Source: DAOUKH01 sp034421515
Lineage (GTDB): Bacteria > Chloroflexota > Dehalococcoidia > SHYB01
Length of the DNA stretch: 64,000 bases
NCBI GenBank assembly: GCA_034421515.1
Contig: DAOUKH010000047.1
Coordinates: 23,939 to 87,938 of the forward strand
Reading direction: 5' to 3'
Part shown: piece by piece, positions 8,482 through 16,329 of the stretch
How the letters are laid out: every line of letters starts with the position of its first letter
How positions within the stretch are numbered: the first letter of the stretch is position 1
Translations under genes and position numbers: made by a program
The notes under the pieces: generated by a model
Seen by the model: the letters and a program-made list of their open reading frames with translations, nothing else
Database searches by the model: none
What the model was told of the DNA's origin: nothing

Positions 8482-9633
8482 ATGCCCGGTCAAGGCGACT
8501 CGAACAGGCCCGTTTTACGCACGGCTCTGTGCGACCTGCTCGGTGTCGAATATCCCGTCTGCCTTGCCGGCATGGGCTCCCGCGGCCGCGCTACCCCGCC
8601 CCCGCTCGTCGCCGCCGTCTCCAACGCCGGCGGGCTTGGAGTGCTGGGAGGCGCGAACCTGACGCCGGATGAGATCCGCGAACGCATCCGAGAGGTCAAG
8701 ACCCTCACGGATAAGCCCTTCGCGGTCAACCTGCTCTTCCCGGCAAGCTTGAGCCAGGCGGAGAACTCCCGGTCGCAAATCCGCGACCTCCTGCAGCGCG
8801 AGTATCCCAAGCACGTCGCATTCGTTAAGGACCTCCTGCGGGAGTTCGGCTTGGAGGAGGCGCCGGTCGAGCAGGAAAGCGTGCTCGCAACCGGCGACAT
8901 CCAAGAACAGTTCCAGGTCGTGCTGGAAGAGGGCGTCCCCATTCTCTCGGCCGGTCTCGGAGACCCTTCATGGGCGGTGCCGCCGGCGAGGGAGCAGGGG
9001 ATGAAGGTCATCGGGCTGGCGGGATCGGTGCGGAACGCGATGCGGCAGGTGGAGGCAGGCGTCGACGCCATCGTGGCGCAAGGATACGAAGCGGGCGGCC
9101 ATACCGGCCGGATCGCGACGCTCCCCCTGGTGCCGCAGGTCGTGGACGCCGTCGCTCCGACGCCCGTCCTGGCGGCGGGAGGCATCGGCGATGGCCGGGG
9201 CCTCGCTGCCGCCCTATCCCTCGGCGCGGTGGGCGTCTGGGTCGGCACCACCTTCCTCACTTCGATCGAAAGCGCCATCTGGGACGTCCAGAAGGAAGAG
9301 ATCCTCGGGGCGCGGTCGGAGGACTTCCCGGTTACCCGGGCGTATACGGGGAAGACGGCCCGCGACTACAAGAACGTGGTCATCGACGCATGGGAGTCGT
9401 CTAATCTGGAGCCGCTGCCCATGCCCCTGCAGCAGGTGCTGATGGAGGACTTCTCGTCGGCGGCCATGGCCGCGGGGCGCTACGACCTGGTGAACAGCCC
9501 AGCGGGACAGATAGGCGGGATGCACTCTGAGCTGAAGCCCGCCGGGCGCATTCTGCGCGAGATGGTCGAAGGTGCCGTCGCGGTCATCGCGGAGCAGCAA
9601 GCCTTCGTCGGTGGGCCGCCGGACTCCGGTTGA
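8482..9633 (+). CDS. Nitronate monooxygenase / 2-nitropropane dioxygenase-like FMN enzyme
   Basis: 383 aa. TIM barrel of the NPD family: LLGVEYPVCLAGMG at the N-terminus, VSNAGGLGVLGG, the active-site-region AQGYEAGGHTGR and the phosphate-binding AAGGIGDGRGLAAAL then GVWVGTTFL. Enzymes of this family oxidise alkyl nitronates, and some members act as FMN-dependent enoyl reductases. The start at 8482 follows a short TATGGTACACT element (8465-8475) that may be a -10 box only a few bases upstream, suggesting a very short leader. Confidence 0.85.
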   Translation: MPGQGDSNRPVLRTALCDLLGVEYPVCLAGMGSRGRATPPPLVAAVSNAGGLGVLGGANLTPDEIRERIREVKTLTDKPFAVNLLFPASLSQAENSRSQIRDLLQREYPKHVAFVKDLLREFGLEEAPVEQESVLATGDIQEQFQVVLEEGVPILSAGLGDPSWAVPPAREQGMKVIGLAGSVRNAMRQVEAGVDAIVAQGYEAGGHTGRIATLPLVPQVVDAVAPTPVLAAGGIGDGRGLAAALSLGAVGVWVGTTFLTSIESAIWDVQKEEILGARSEDFPVTRAYTGKTARDYKNVVIDAWESSNLEPLPMPLQQVLMEDFSSAAMAAGRYDLVNSPAGQIGGMHSELKPAGRILREMVEGAVAVIAEQQAFVGGPPDSG

Positions 9634-9649
9634 GCCGGGCCCCGTTTGC

Positions 9650-9678
9650 TTGACATTGATTCCCTGTTCGGCTACACC
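9650..9678 (+). promoter_or_regulatory. Promoter for the 9705 amidohydrolase
   Basis: TTGACA (9650-9655), 17 nt, TACACC (9673-9678), 27 nt before the start codon. GAGGTGAGGGG at about 9689-9700 supplies the ribosome site. Confidence 0.6.
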
Positions 9679-9704
9679 TGTACGACCGAGGTGAGGGGGG
9701 CGCG

Positions 9705-10835
9705 ATGGCGAAGGGCGGCTTCAAGATCATGGACTCGGACATGCATGTGTTCGAGCCCCCCGACCTGTGGCAGCGCTACACCGCTCCCGAGTTCCGGGAC
9801 AGCGCCCCCCGCTGCATGACGGACGAACCCCGCGACTTCGCCATGCAGTTCCTGGGCGAGATCATCCCCGTTCCTTCGCTGCATGAAGACGAGGTCAGCA
9901 TCGAGGCCCGCCGCCAGACCGAGGAGAACCAGTCCCGCCAATACGCGCATGCCATCGAGCGCATGTGGGACTCAGAGTCCCAGGTCCAGGCGATGGACTC
10001 CGAGGGCATCGACGTCGCGGCCATGTATCCGAGCCGGGGTCTCATGCCCCTGGCCATCGACGGCATCGATCCCGCGCTGGGCGCCGCCGTCGCCGCGGCC
10101 TACAACGACTGGCTCCACGAGTTCTGCCAACGCGACCCCGTCCGGATGTTCGGCGTCGCGATGGTGTCGCTGCACGACGTGCCCTCCGCCATAGAAGAGG
10201 CGCGGCGGACGGTCCGGGACTACGGTTTCCGGGGCGTTTTCCTGCGCCCGAACTTCATCAACGGCCGCCCCTGGCACGACTCCTACTACGACCCCTTCTG
10301 GGCCGCCATCGAAGAGCTCGGCATCGGTGTCGGCTTCCACGAAGGCGGAGCCATCCCCGCAGCGCAGGTCGGCAAGGAGCTTGAGTCCGAGGCGCTGCAC
10401 CATATCGTGTCGCATCCCCTGGAAATGATGCTTGCGGGGGTCAGCCTCATCGGCGGCGGCGTGTTCGAGCGGTTCCCCGGCCTGCGCGTCGCCTTCCTGG
10501 AGGCGAACTGCTCGTGGGTCCCCTGGATGCTGTGGCGAATGGACGACGTGCTGGAGCCGACGACCTGGGCCGGACTCCAGCACCTCGACCTGAAGCGCAA
10601 GCCGAGCGAGTACTTCGAGCGCCACTGCTACGTTTCGATCGAGCCCGACGAAGAGCCGGCGAAGAATGTTCTGTCCATGATCGGGCAGCAGAACATCGTC
10701 TTTTCTACCGACTATCCCCATCTTGACTCGAAGTTCCCCAAGGCCGTCGACTACTTCCTCGACCAACCGATAGAGTCGGACGAGAAGCGGCGGTTTTTGT
10801 GGGAGAACTGCGCCCACTTCTACGGATTTTCTTGA
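9705..10835 (+). CDS. Amidohydrolase-2 family protein
   Basis: 376 aa. Metal motif MDSDMHVFEPPDLW (Asp12, His14), central GVGFHEGG with a candidate metal His, IVSHPLEMM, and STDYPHLDSKFP with the catalytic Asp. A cytoplasmic TIM-barrel hydrolase or decarboxylase of the ACMSD/LigW type, substrate unknown. It has its own promoter (9650-9678) and probably starts the transcription unit that continues into the alcohol dehydrogenase and flavin monooxygenase genes. Confidence 0.85.
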   Translation: MAKGGFKIMDSDMHVFEPPDLWQRYTAPEFRDSAPRCMTDEPRDFAMQFLGEIIPVPSLHEDEVSIEARRQTEENQSRQYAHAIERMWDSESQVQAMDSEGIDVAAMYPSRGLMPLAIDGIDPALGAAVAAAYNDWLHEFCQRDPVRMFGVAMVSLHDVPSAIEEARRTVRDYGFRGVFLRPNFINGRPWHDSYYDPFWAAIEELGIGVGFHEGGAIPAAQVGKELESEALHHIVSHPLEMMLAGVSLIGGGVFERFPGLRVAFLEANCSWVPWMLWRMDDVLEPTTWAGLQHLDLKRKPSEYFERHCYVSIEPDEEPAKNVLSMIGQQNIVFSTDYPHLDSKFPKAVDYFLDQPIESDEKRRFLWENCAHFYGFS

Positions 10836-10919
10836 GCAGCCCTCCCACTGCCGCCCGGAACAGGGCCCCGCTCGCTCTCCGGTGTGGGGCTACCCATTCG
10901 AAGCTAGCGATTGGAGAGT

Positions 10920-12062
10920 ATGGCGATAGGCAACGGCGCTTCCGTTACCGGACGGGTCGCGATCCTGAAGGACGCCGGGCAGGGCTTCGAGCTGCAGGAG
11001 TACGAGGTCCCCGAACCCGAGCCGGGCGCGATGGTGATCAAGGTCGCGATGGCCGGCGTGTGCGGCTCCGACCTGCACGCGTGGCGCGGCGACCTTGAGG
11101 ACAGCGCCCCCTGGGGAGCCGTGCAAAGCGCCGGCGTGACGCAGGGCCACGAGATGGTCGGCTCGGTCTACCGTCTCGGCAAGGGCGTCGCTTCCGACGC
11201 GCTGGGCCGTCCGCTGCGGGAAGGCGACCGGATCTGCCACATGCTGAGCCTGGGCTGCTTCCATTGCCACGCGTGCGCACGCGGCCTGTATAACCTCTGC
11301 CAGAACCTCCGCGGGCTGTTCCGTCCCGCCGGGGAGTGGCCCTACTTCACCGGGACCTTCTCCGACTACTATTACCTGCCTCCCGTCCACTTCGTGTACC
11401 GCGTGCCCGATGAGCTCCCCGATAGCCTGGTGGCCTCCGTCAACTGCGCGATGTCGGCGGTGATGCAGGGGCTGACCACCGTCGGCGTGCTGGAGGGGGA
11501 GGCCGTCGTGATTCAGGGCGCGGGCGGACTCGGCCTGTCGGCGACGGCCATCGCCAAGGACATGGGCGCCTACCCCATCATCGTGCTCGACCGGCTGGAG
11601 CCCCGGCTGCAGTTGGCCCTGGAGTTCGGGGCCGACTACACGATCAATGTGCAAGACACCGCCTCGGCGGACGAGAGAATCGGGCGCGTCCGGGAGCTCA
11701 CCGAAGGGGTGGGCGCCAACGTGGTGGTCGAGCTGGTTGGGCTGGCGGAGCTGCTGCCCGAGGGCGTGGATATGCTGCGGGCCGGGGGCACGTTCCTCGA
11801 GATCGGCAACATGGTCTGGGGGAAGACGGTGCCGTTCGATCCCTCGACCATGCTCTCCGGCAAGCGCATCATCGGCTCGGCCGGCTCGCAGCCGTGGGTG
11901 ATCCCGAAGGTGCTACAGTTTCTCCTCAAGAACCGCGAACGCTTTCCGTTCGAGAAGCTCGCATCGCACACGTTCCCGTTGGAGAAGATAAACGAGGCGT
12001 TTGAAGAGGCGGAATGGGCCGGCCGTCATACGAACGTCGTACGAGCGTACCTGACGCCATGA
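10920..12062 (+). CDS. Zinc-dependent medium-chain alcohol dehydrogenase
   Basis: 380 aa from ATG 10920 (TTG at 10911 is in frame, but GGAG lies between the two). GroES-like N-terminal half with the catalytic Zn region VCGSDLHAW and GHEMVG, a structural-zinc loop around GCFHCHACARGLYNLC, then a Rossmann half with GAGGLGLSA. It should oxidise a secondary or sugar-type alcohol with NAD(P)+. It is followed 10 nt later by the LLM-class monooxygenase, so the two are likely co-translated from one mRNA. Confidence 0.88.
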   Translation: MAIGNGASVTGRVAILKDAGQGFELQEYEVPEPEPGAMVIKVAMAGVCGSDLHAWRGDLEDSAPWGAVQSAGVTQGHEMVGSVYRLGKGVASDALGRPLREGDRICHMLSLGCFHCHACARGLYNLCQNLRGLFRPAGEWPYFTGTFSDYYYLPPVHFVYRVPDELPDSLVASVNCAMSAVMQGLTTVGVLEGEAVVIQGAGGLGLSATAIAKDMGAYPIIVLDRLEPRLQLALEFGADYTINVQDTASADERIGRVRELTEGVGANVVVELVGLAELLPEGVDMLRAGGTFLEIGNMVWGKTVPFDPSTMLSGKRIIGSAGSQPWVIPKVLQFLLKNRERFPFEKLASHTFPLEKINEAFEEAEWAGRHTNVVRAYLTP

Positions 12063-12072
12063 GGTCACCCGC

Positions 12073-13173
12073 ATGAAATTCGGCCTGTTCATGATGCCGC
12101 TGCATCACCCCACGGAGAACCCTACGCTGGCGTTCCAGCGGGACCTTCAACTGATCGAGTACGTGGAGGGCCTGGGTTTCGAGGAGATATGGGTCGGCGA
12201 GCATCACACGGGGGGATGGGAGACCATCCCATCGCCGGACATCTTCATCGGCGCGGCGGCGCAGCGCACGAAGCGGATCCGCATCGGTACCGGGGTGGTC
12301 AGTCTGCCCTTCCAGCATCCGTTTCTGGTGGCGGAGCGGATGGCCTTCCTCGACCACCTCACCTACGGCCGGACGATGTTGGGGATCGGCCCTGGCGTCC
12401 TGCCGTCGGACGCCAAGCTGTTCGGCATCGACGCCGCTCATCTCCGCCCCATGCTGAACGAAGCGCTGGACATCATTCTCAAGCTCTACCGGGAACCAGG
12501 CCCGGTGACGTTCGAGGGCGAGCACTGGACCCTCAAGGATATGGCGCTGCAACTGAGGCCATACCAGAAGCCGCACCTGCCTTTGGCCGTGGCCAGCGCG
12601 GGCGGCGCGAATAGCTTGGAGTTGGCCGGCAAGTACGGCCTGCTGTTGCTCTCGGCGTTATTCTCGGCGGGCCAAAGCGGAGAAGGACTGGCCGAGGGCT
12701 GGGAGAAGGTCGAGGAAGCGGCGCGGGTCAACGGCCGGACGGCCAACCGCGACGACTGGCGGATCGCCAGCTATGTGTACGTCGGCGACACGACGCAAGG
12801 AGCGCTCGACGACGTCCGCGGCGGCTCCAGCCGCGAAGAGGACGAGTACCTTGCCCATACCGGTTATCCTTGGCCGGGAAGGGTGTGGATGGTGGGCGAC
12901 CCCGATCACGTCGCGCGGCAGATCAAGACCCTCGAAGAGGAGACCGGCGGTTTCGGCGGCCTCTTGCTGGTCTCACCGGAGTGGACGTCGACCGAGAAAT
13001 GGAACCACAGCCTCGATCTTTTCGCCCGCTATGTGATGCCTCAGTTCCAAGACAGCCTGGGGCCGGTGAGGGGCGCCTACGAGCGTATGGTGCAAGACAA
13101 CGCTGCCGGGCTGCTCGGCAACCCGGCAAGCCAACCGGTCTCGAATCCGTCAGAGAAGACCTTTGTCGATTGA
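12073..13173 (+). CDS. LLM-class (luciferase-like) flavin-dependent oxidoreductase
   Basis: 366 aa. Bacterial-luciferase-like TIM barrel: MKFGLFMMPLHHP opening, GFEEIWVGEHHTGG, RIRIGTGVVSLPFQHP, and LDHLTYGRTMLGIGPG. These enzymes use FMNH2 (or F420) to oxygenate or oxidise small substrates. GAGGT lies 8-10 nt upstream. Expansion of this class is well known in SAR202 Chloroflexota, but only one copy is in this window. It immediately precedes the first ABC binding-protein gene. Confidence 0.85.
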   Translation: MKFGLFMMPLHHPTENPTLAFQRDLQLIEYVEGLGFEEIWVGEHHTGGWETIPSPDIFIGAAAQRTKRIRIGTGVVSLPFQHPFLVAERMAFLDHLTYGRTMLGIGPGVLPSDAKLFGIDAAHLRPMLNEALDIILKLYREPGPVTFEGEHWTLKDMALQLRPYQKPHLPLAVASAGGANSLELAGKYGLLLLSALFSAGQSGEGLAEGWEKVEEAARVNGRTANRDDWRIASYVYVGDTTQGALDDVRGGSSREEDEYLAHTGYPWPGRVWMVGDPDHVARQIKTLEEETGGFGGLLLVSPEWTSTEKWNHSLDLFARYVMPQFQDSLGPVRGAYERMVQDNAAGLLGNPASQPVSNPSEKTFVD

Positions 13174-13190
13174 TGGTGGTGGCCGATAGA

Positions 13191-13207
13191 CCGTTGCGCT
13201 GCAACGG
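13191..13207 (+). promoter_or_regulatory. Small hairpin in front of the binding-protein ribosome site
   Basis: CCGTTGC-GCT-GCAACGG, a perfect 7-bp stem with a 3-nt loop, ending just before GGAAAGGAG, the ribosome site of the next gene. It may separate or stabilise the mRNA; it has no U-tract. Confidence 0.4.
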
Positions 13208-13228
13208 AAGGAAAGGAGTGGGCATATC

Positions 13229-15049
13229 ATGAGGTTACCGAAACGCTTCATAGCCCTAGTGTCGCTGCTCGCGGCTTTGGCGCTGCTGGTGGGCGCCTGC
13301 AGTGGGCCGGACGGACCCCCAGGACCGGCGGGACCTGCGGGGCCGGCAGGACCGGCGGGGCCGGCAGGACCGGCAGGGCCGGCAGGGCCGGAGGGCGCAG
13401 AAGGGCCGGCAGGCGGCGACGCCATGATGCCGAAGGACACGCCCGAGCCGACGGCCATGCCTGAGCCTACGGCGACGGCCATGCCAGAACCCACGGCGAC
13501 ACCGGTACCCACGGCGACGCCTATACCCACGGCCACGCCGGTGCCGGAGCCGACGGCCGACGCAAGACGGGGCGGCGAGTTCATCGGCGTGCAGTTCGCC
13601 AGCCCGGCCGACCTCGATCCCATCGCGGCCCGCTCCGTGGAGTTCTTCCACGGCGTCGGCCAGGCATACAGCCAGCTCGTCCAGTACAACTTCGAGCAGC
13701 CGATCGACGCCATCATCCCCGACCTCGCCGAGAGCTGGGAGGTGGAAGGTGGACAGGTCTACACCTTCACCCTTCGCGAAGGGGTGACCTGGCACGACGG
13801 CACCCCGCTCGTGGCTGAAGACATCGTCTGGGCCATCGGGAAGCTGCAAGAGGTAGAAGGGCAAAGGCGCGGCGAGTTCGCTTCCGTCGAAAGCGTCGAA
13901 GCTCCGGACGATCGGACGGTCCGCATGACGCTGGTGAAGCCGCGCGTCTCATGGCTGGCGGTGCTCGGCCTGTACACGGGCCCAATCGCACCGAGACATG
14001 TCTATGAGGCTCAAGGCGGCGACCTCACACAAGGCCCGGTCGTCGGCACCGGCCCGTTCATGTTCCAGGAATTCGAGTTGGACCAGCACATTGAGATGGT
14101 CCGCTACGAGAACTTCTACGAGCCGGGGGTCCCGTACCTGGACCTCATCCGCGTCCTGATCATCGCCGATGAGGCGACCCGGCTGGCCGCTTTCCGCGCC
14201 GGGCGAGTCCACACGCTTTGGATGGGCGCGACGTGGGTGAACAGGCTGCAAGTGGAGGACCTCCAGCGCAGCGTGCCCGACCTCTCGCCCAACGAGCACG
14301 AGGCGATGCAGGCCAAGATCATCCTGGTCAACTCCAATACGCCGCCCTTCGATGACGTTCGGGTACGTCGGGCGATGTTCCTGGCGGTCGACCGTTGGGC
14401 CGCGCTGCAAGTGCTGCCGGACACCGTGAGACCGGCCGGGCCCGTGGTGCCGCCCAACTGGGCGATTCCGGACGAGGAGCTGTTCCAGCTTCCCGGCTAC
14501 CGCCAAGGCGATGCGAAGGAGCAGGACCGCGAGGAGGCCAGGCGATTGCTCGCCGAGGCGGGCTATCCCGACGGCTTCGAGACGTCCATCTTGACGATCG
14601 CGGACCTCCAGCGGCACGTGGACCTCTCGGTGTTCATCGTCGACCAGCTCCAGACCGTCGGCATCAACGTCGAGAACAAGCTGTTGCCGGTGGGGGACTG
14701 GTTCGGACCGTTCGCGCAGACCTTCGACTTCGCGCTGATTACGGTTGAGGCCAACGTCCAGTATCCGGACCCGGACTCGGCGGCGGGCAACATCATGCCG
14801 GGCATCTGGACCCACCTGGAAGACCAGGAGATGTTCGACCTGTTCGACGCTCAGAGCAACGAGACCGATCAAGACCGCCGGCGCGAGATCGTGAAGGACC
14901 TGCAGCTTCGCATGATGGAAGTCGTGAACATGGTGCCGATCGCATGGTTCAACGACTTCTATCCGACTCGGCCCGAGGTGCAGGACTTTGTGGCGCCGCT
15001 CGGCGTCTGGAGTCGCCATCGGCTCGACCGTGTCTGGTTGGAGAGTTAG
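13229..15049 (+). CDS. Peptide/nickel-type ABC transporter substrate-binding lipoprotein with collagen-like tract
   Basis: 606 aa. Type II signal peptide with lipobox LVGAC (Cys24), then a Gly-Pro-Ala collagen-like tract (about 29-58), a Thr/Pro/Ala/Glu-rich spacer (70-110) and an SBP_bac_5 (DppA/OppA) domain from about 114 to the end. The protein should be lipid-anchored on the cell surface with the binding domain held away from the membrane by the two spacers. Ligand unknown; the family binds peptides, nickel or various organic solutes. The matching permeases are at 18819-20653, after two enzyme genes. No ATPase gene is present. Confidence 0.88.
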   Translation: MRLPKRFIALVSLLAALALLVGACSGPDGPPGPAGPAGPAGPAGPAGPAGPAGPEGAEGPAGGDAMMPKDTPEPTAMPEPTATAMPEPTATPVPTATPIPTATPVPEPTADARRGGEFIGVQFASPADLDPIAARSVEFFHGVGQAYSQLVQYNFEQPIDAIIPDLAESWEVEGGQVYTFTLREGVTWHDGTPLVAEDIVWAIGKLQEVEGQRRGEFASVESVEAPDDRTVRMTLVKPRVSWLAVLGLYTGPIAPRHVYEAQGGDLTQGPVVGTGPFMFQEFELDQHIEMVRYENFYEPGVPYLDLIRVLIIADEATRLAAFRAGRVHTLWMGATWVNRLQVEDLQRSVPDLSPNEHEAMQAKIILVNSNTPPFDDVRVRRAMFLAVDRWAALQVLPDTVRPAGPVVPPNWAIPDEELFQLPGYRQGDAKEQDREEARRLLAEAGYPDGFETSILTIADLQRHVDLSVFIVDQLQTVGINVENKLLPVGDWFGPFAQTFDFALITVEANVQYPDPDSAAGNIMPGIWTHLEDQEMFDLFDAQSNETDQDRRREIVKDLQLRMMEVVNMVPIAWFNDFYPTRPEVQDFVAPLGVWSRHRLDRVWLES

Positions 15050-15077
15050 CGCCTTCAACATAGTGAGGGAATAAGGG

Positions 15078-15115
15078 CTCCACGGGGCGGCTCGCACCGC
15101 GGCCGTCCCGTGGAG
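15078..15115 (+). terminator. Long hairpin after the binding-protein gene
   Basis: CTCCACGGG-G-CGGC pairs with GCCG-T-CCCGTGGAG around a 10-nt loop (14 bp with one G-U). There is no U-tract, so it is more likely an mRNA-stabilising or attenuating element between binding protein and downstream genes than a strong terminator. Confidence 0.55.
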
Positions 15116-15161
15116 TACCATGCCTCCCGAATTTCTGACGGCCCATGGGGGAAATCAATCG

Positions 15162-16295
15162 ATGACCACAGACAGGGACGAAATCCTGGCGTTGTATGAA
15201 GGGCAGGCCCGCGACGAAGTCGAGGACTTGCTCTCCAAAGTCGGCGTCATCCAACAATCCACCTACACCTACAACAAGTACGCGACGACCGACTCAATAC
15301 GACACTTCGCCGAGGGCATCGGTGACGACAACCCCCTATGGTCGGACGAGGACTACGGGGCGAAGACGCGGTATGGATCGGTCGTCGCTCCCCCAAGCTT
15401 CATTTGGAGCTGCAACCCGGACGGCGGCTATTACCTCGACCACTTCACGGGTCTGATGATCGGATCGGTCTACAAGTTCTACAAGCCGATCAAGGCCGGC
15501 GAGCGCATCGACGTGACGTGGACGATCCCCGAGGTCAGGACCCAGCACACGCGCCACGCCAGCCCCGCACTCCGGGAACCGCACCAGTACTTCTATAGGG
15601 ACAAGGACGGCGACCTCTTCGCCGAGCTGATACAGATCGAATACCGCTTCCTCCGCAAGGACATCAACCATGACCAGTACCTCGCCGAGGAAGTCACCCG
15701 GCCGACCTATACCGACGAGGAGCTTCAGGCGATCGACGACTGCTATGCGGCGGAACAGCGGCGAGGCTCCGAGCCCCGGTACTGGGAAGACGTCAACGTC
15801 GGCGACGAGCTGCCTACCATCGTCAAGGGTCCTTGGAGCATCCGCGATGCGGTCTCCTACTACATGGGCATCGGCTCCGAGCCGCATAGCGCCTTCCGTA
15901 ACTTCTGGAAGTACAAGGCCAACGCGCGTCCCTACTACATCCTGATCGACCCAGTGTCGGGGTTGCCGGAAGTCATGCGGATGCACCACGTGGGGACGGC
16001 CCACGCTCGCGCCCGCGGATTCCCGTTCGCGTTCGAGGTCGGCCCCAGCCGGGTCGCCAGCCAGATGCACTGCATCACGAACTGGATGGGCGACGACGGC
16101 TTCCTCGTCGACATCGAATCGCGCCTGCGGCGCCCCGTCTGCGAAGGGGACACCTACTGGTTGAGCGGCACGGTCACGAAGAAGCTCGAAGATGATCGTG
16201 GGCGCCTCGTCAAAGTGGAGATCACCGCGGTCAACCAACGCGGCGAGGAAACCGCGCCCGCCTGGGCCACCATAGCGCTGCCGAGCCGCGGTTGA
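15162..16295 (+). CDS. Double-hotdog MaoC-like protein
   Basis: 377 aa from ATG 15162 (GGGGG about 10 nt upstream); an ATG at 15120 adds 14 residues and cannot be excluded. Two hotdog modules: residues about 25-170 (FAEGIGDDNPLWSDEDYG, VVAPPSFIW) resemble the N-terminal MaoC-like dehydratase domain, and residues about 205-375 contain ARGFPFAFEVGPSR and HCITNWMGDDGFL. Such proteins hydrate or dehydrate acyl-CoA thioesters. Its position between an ABC binding protein and a CoA-transferase suggests it acts on a CoA ester made from the imported compound (inference). Confidence 0.75.
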   Translation: MTTDRDEILALYEGQARDEVEDLLSKVGVIQQSTYTYNKYATTDSIRHFAEGIGDDNPLWSDEDYGAKTRYGSVVAPPSFIWSCNPDGGYYLDHFTGLMIGSVYKFYKPIKAGERIDVTWTIPEVRTQHTRHASPALREPHQYFYRDKDGDLFAELIQIEYRFLRKDINHDQYLAEEVTRPTYTDEELQAIDDCYAAEQRRGSEPRYWEDVNVGDELPTIVKGPWSIRDAVSYYMGIGSEPHSAFRNFWKYKANARPYYILIDPVSGLPEVMRMHHVGTAHARARGFPFAFEVGPSRVASQMHCITNWMGDDGFLVDIESRLRRPVCEGDTYWLSGTVTKKLEDDRGRLVKVEITAVNQRGEETAPAWATIALPSRG

Positions 16296-16329
16296 AGACA
16301 CCCGACGGCTCGACCGCCGTGGAGGCCCT

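Noticed and set aside
13320..13395. GGACCGGCGG-type short repeats as a CRISPR or minisatellite
   Set aside because: They are in frame and encode Gly-Pro-Ala triplets after a lipobox; units are 9 bp with no spacers. Same for 42088-42160.
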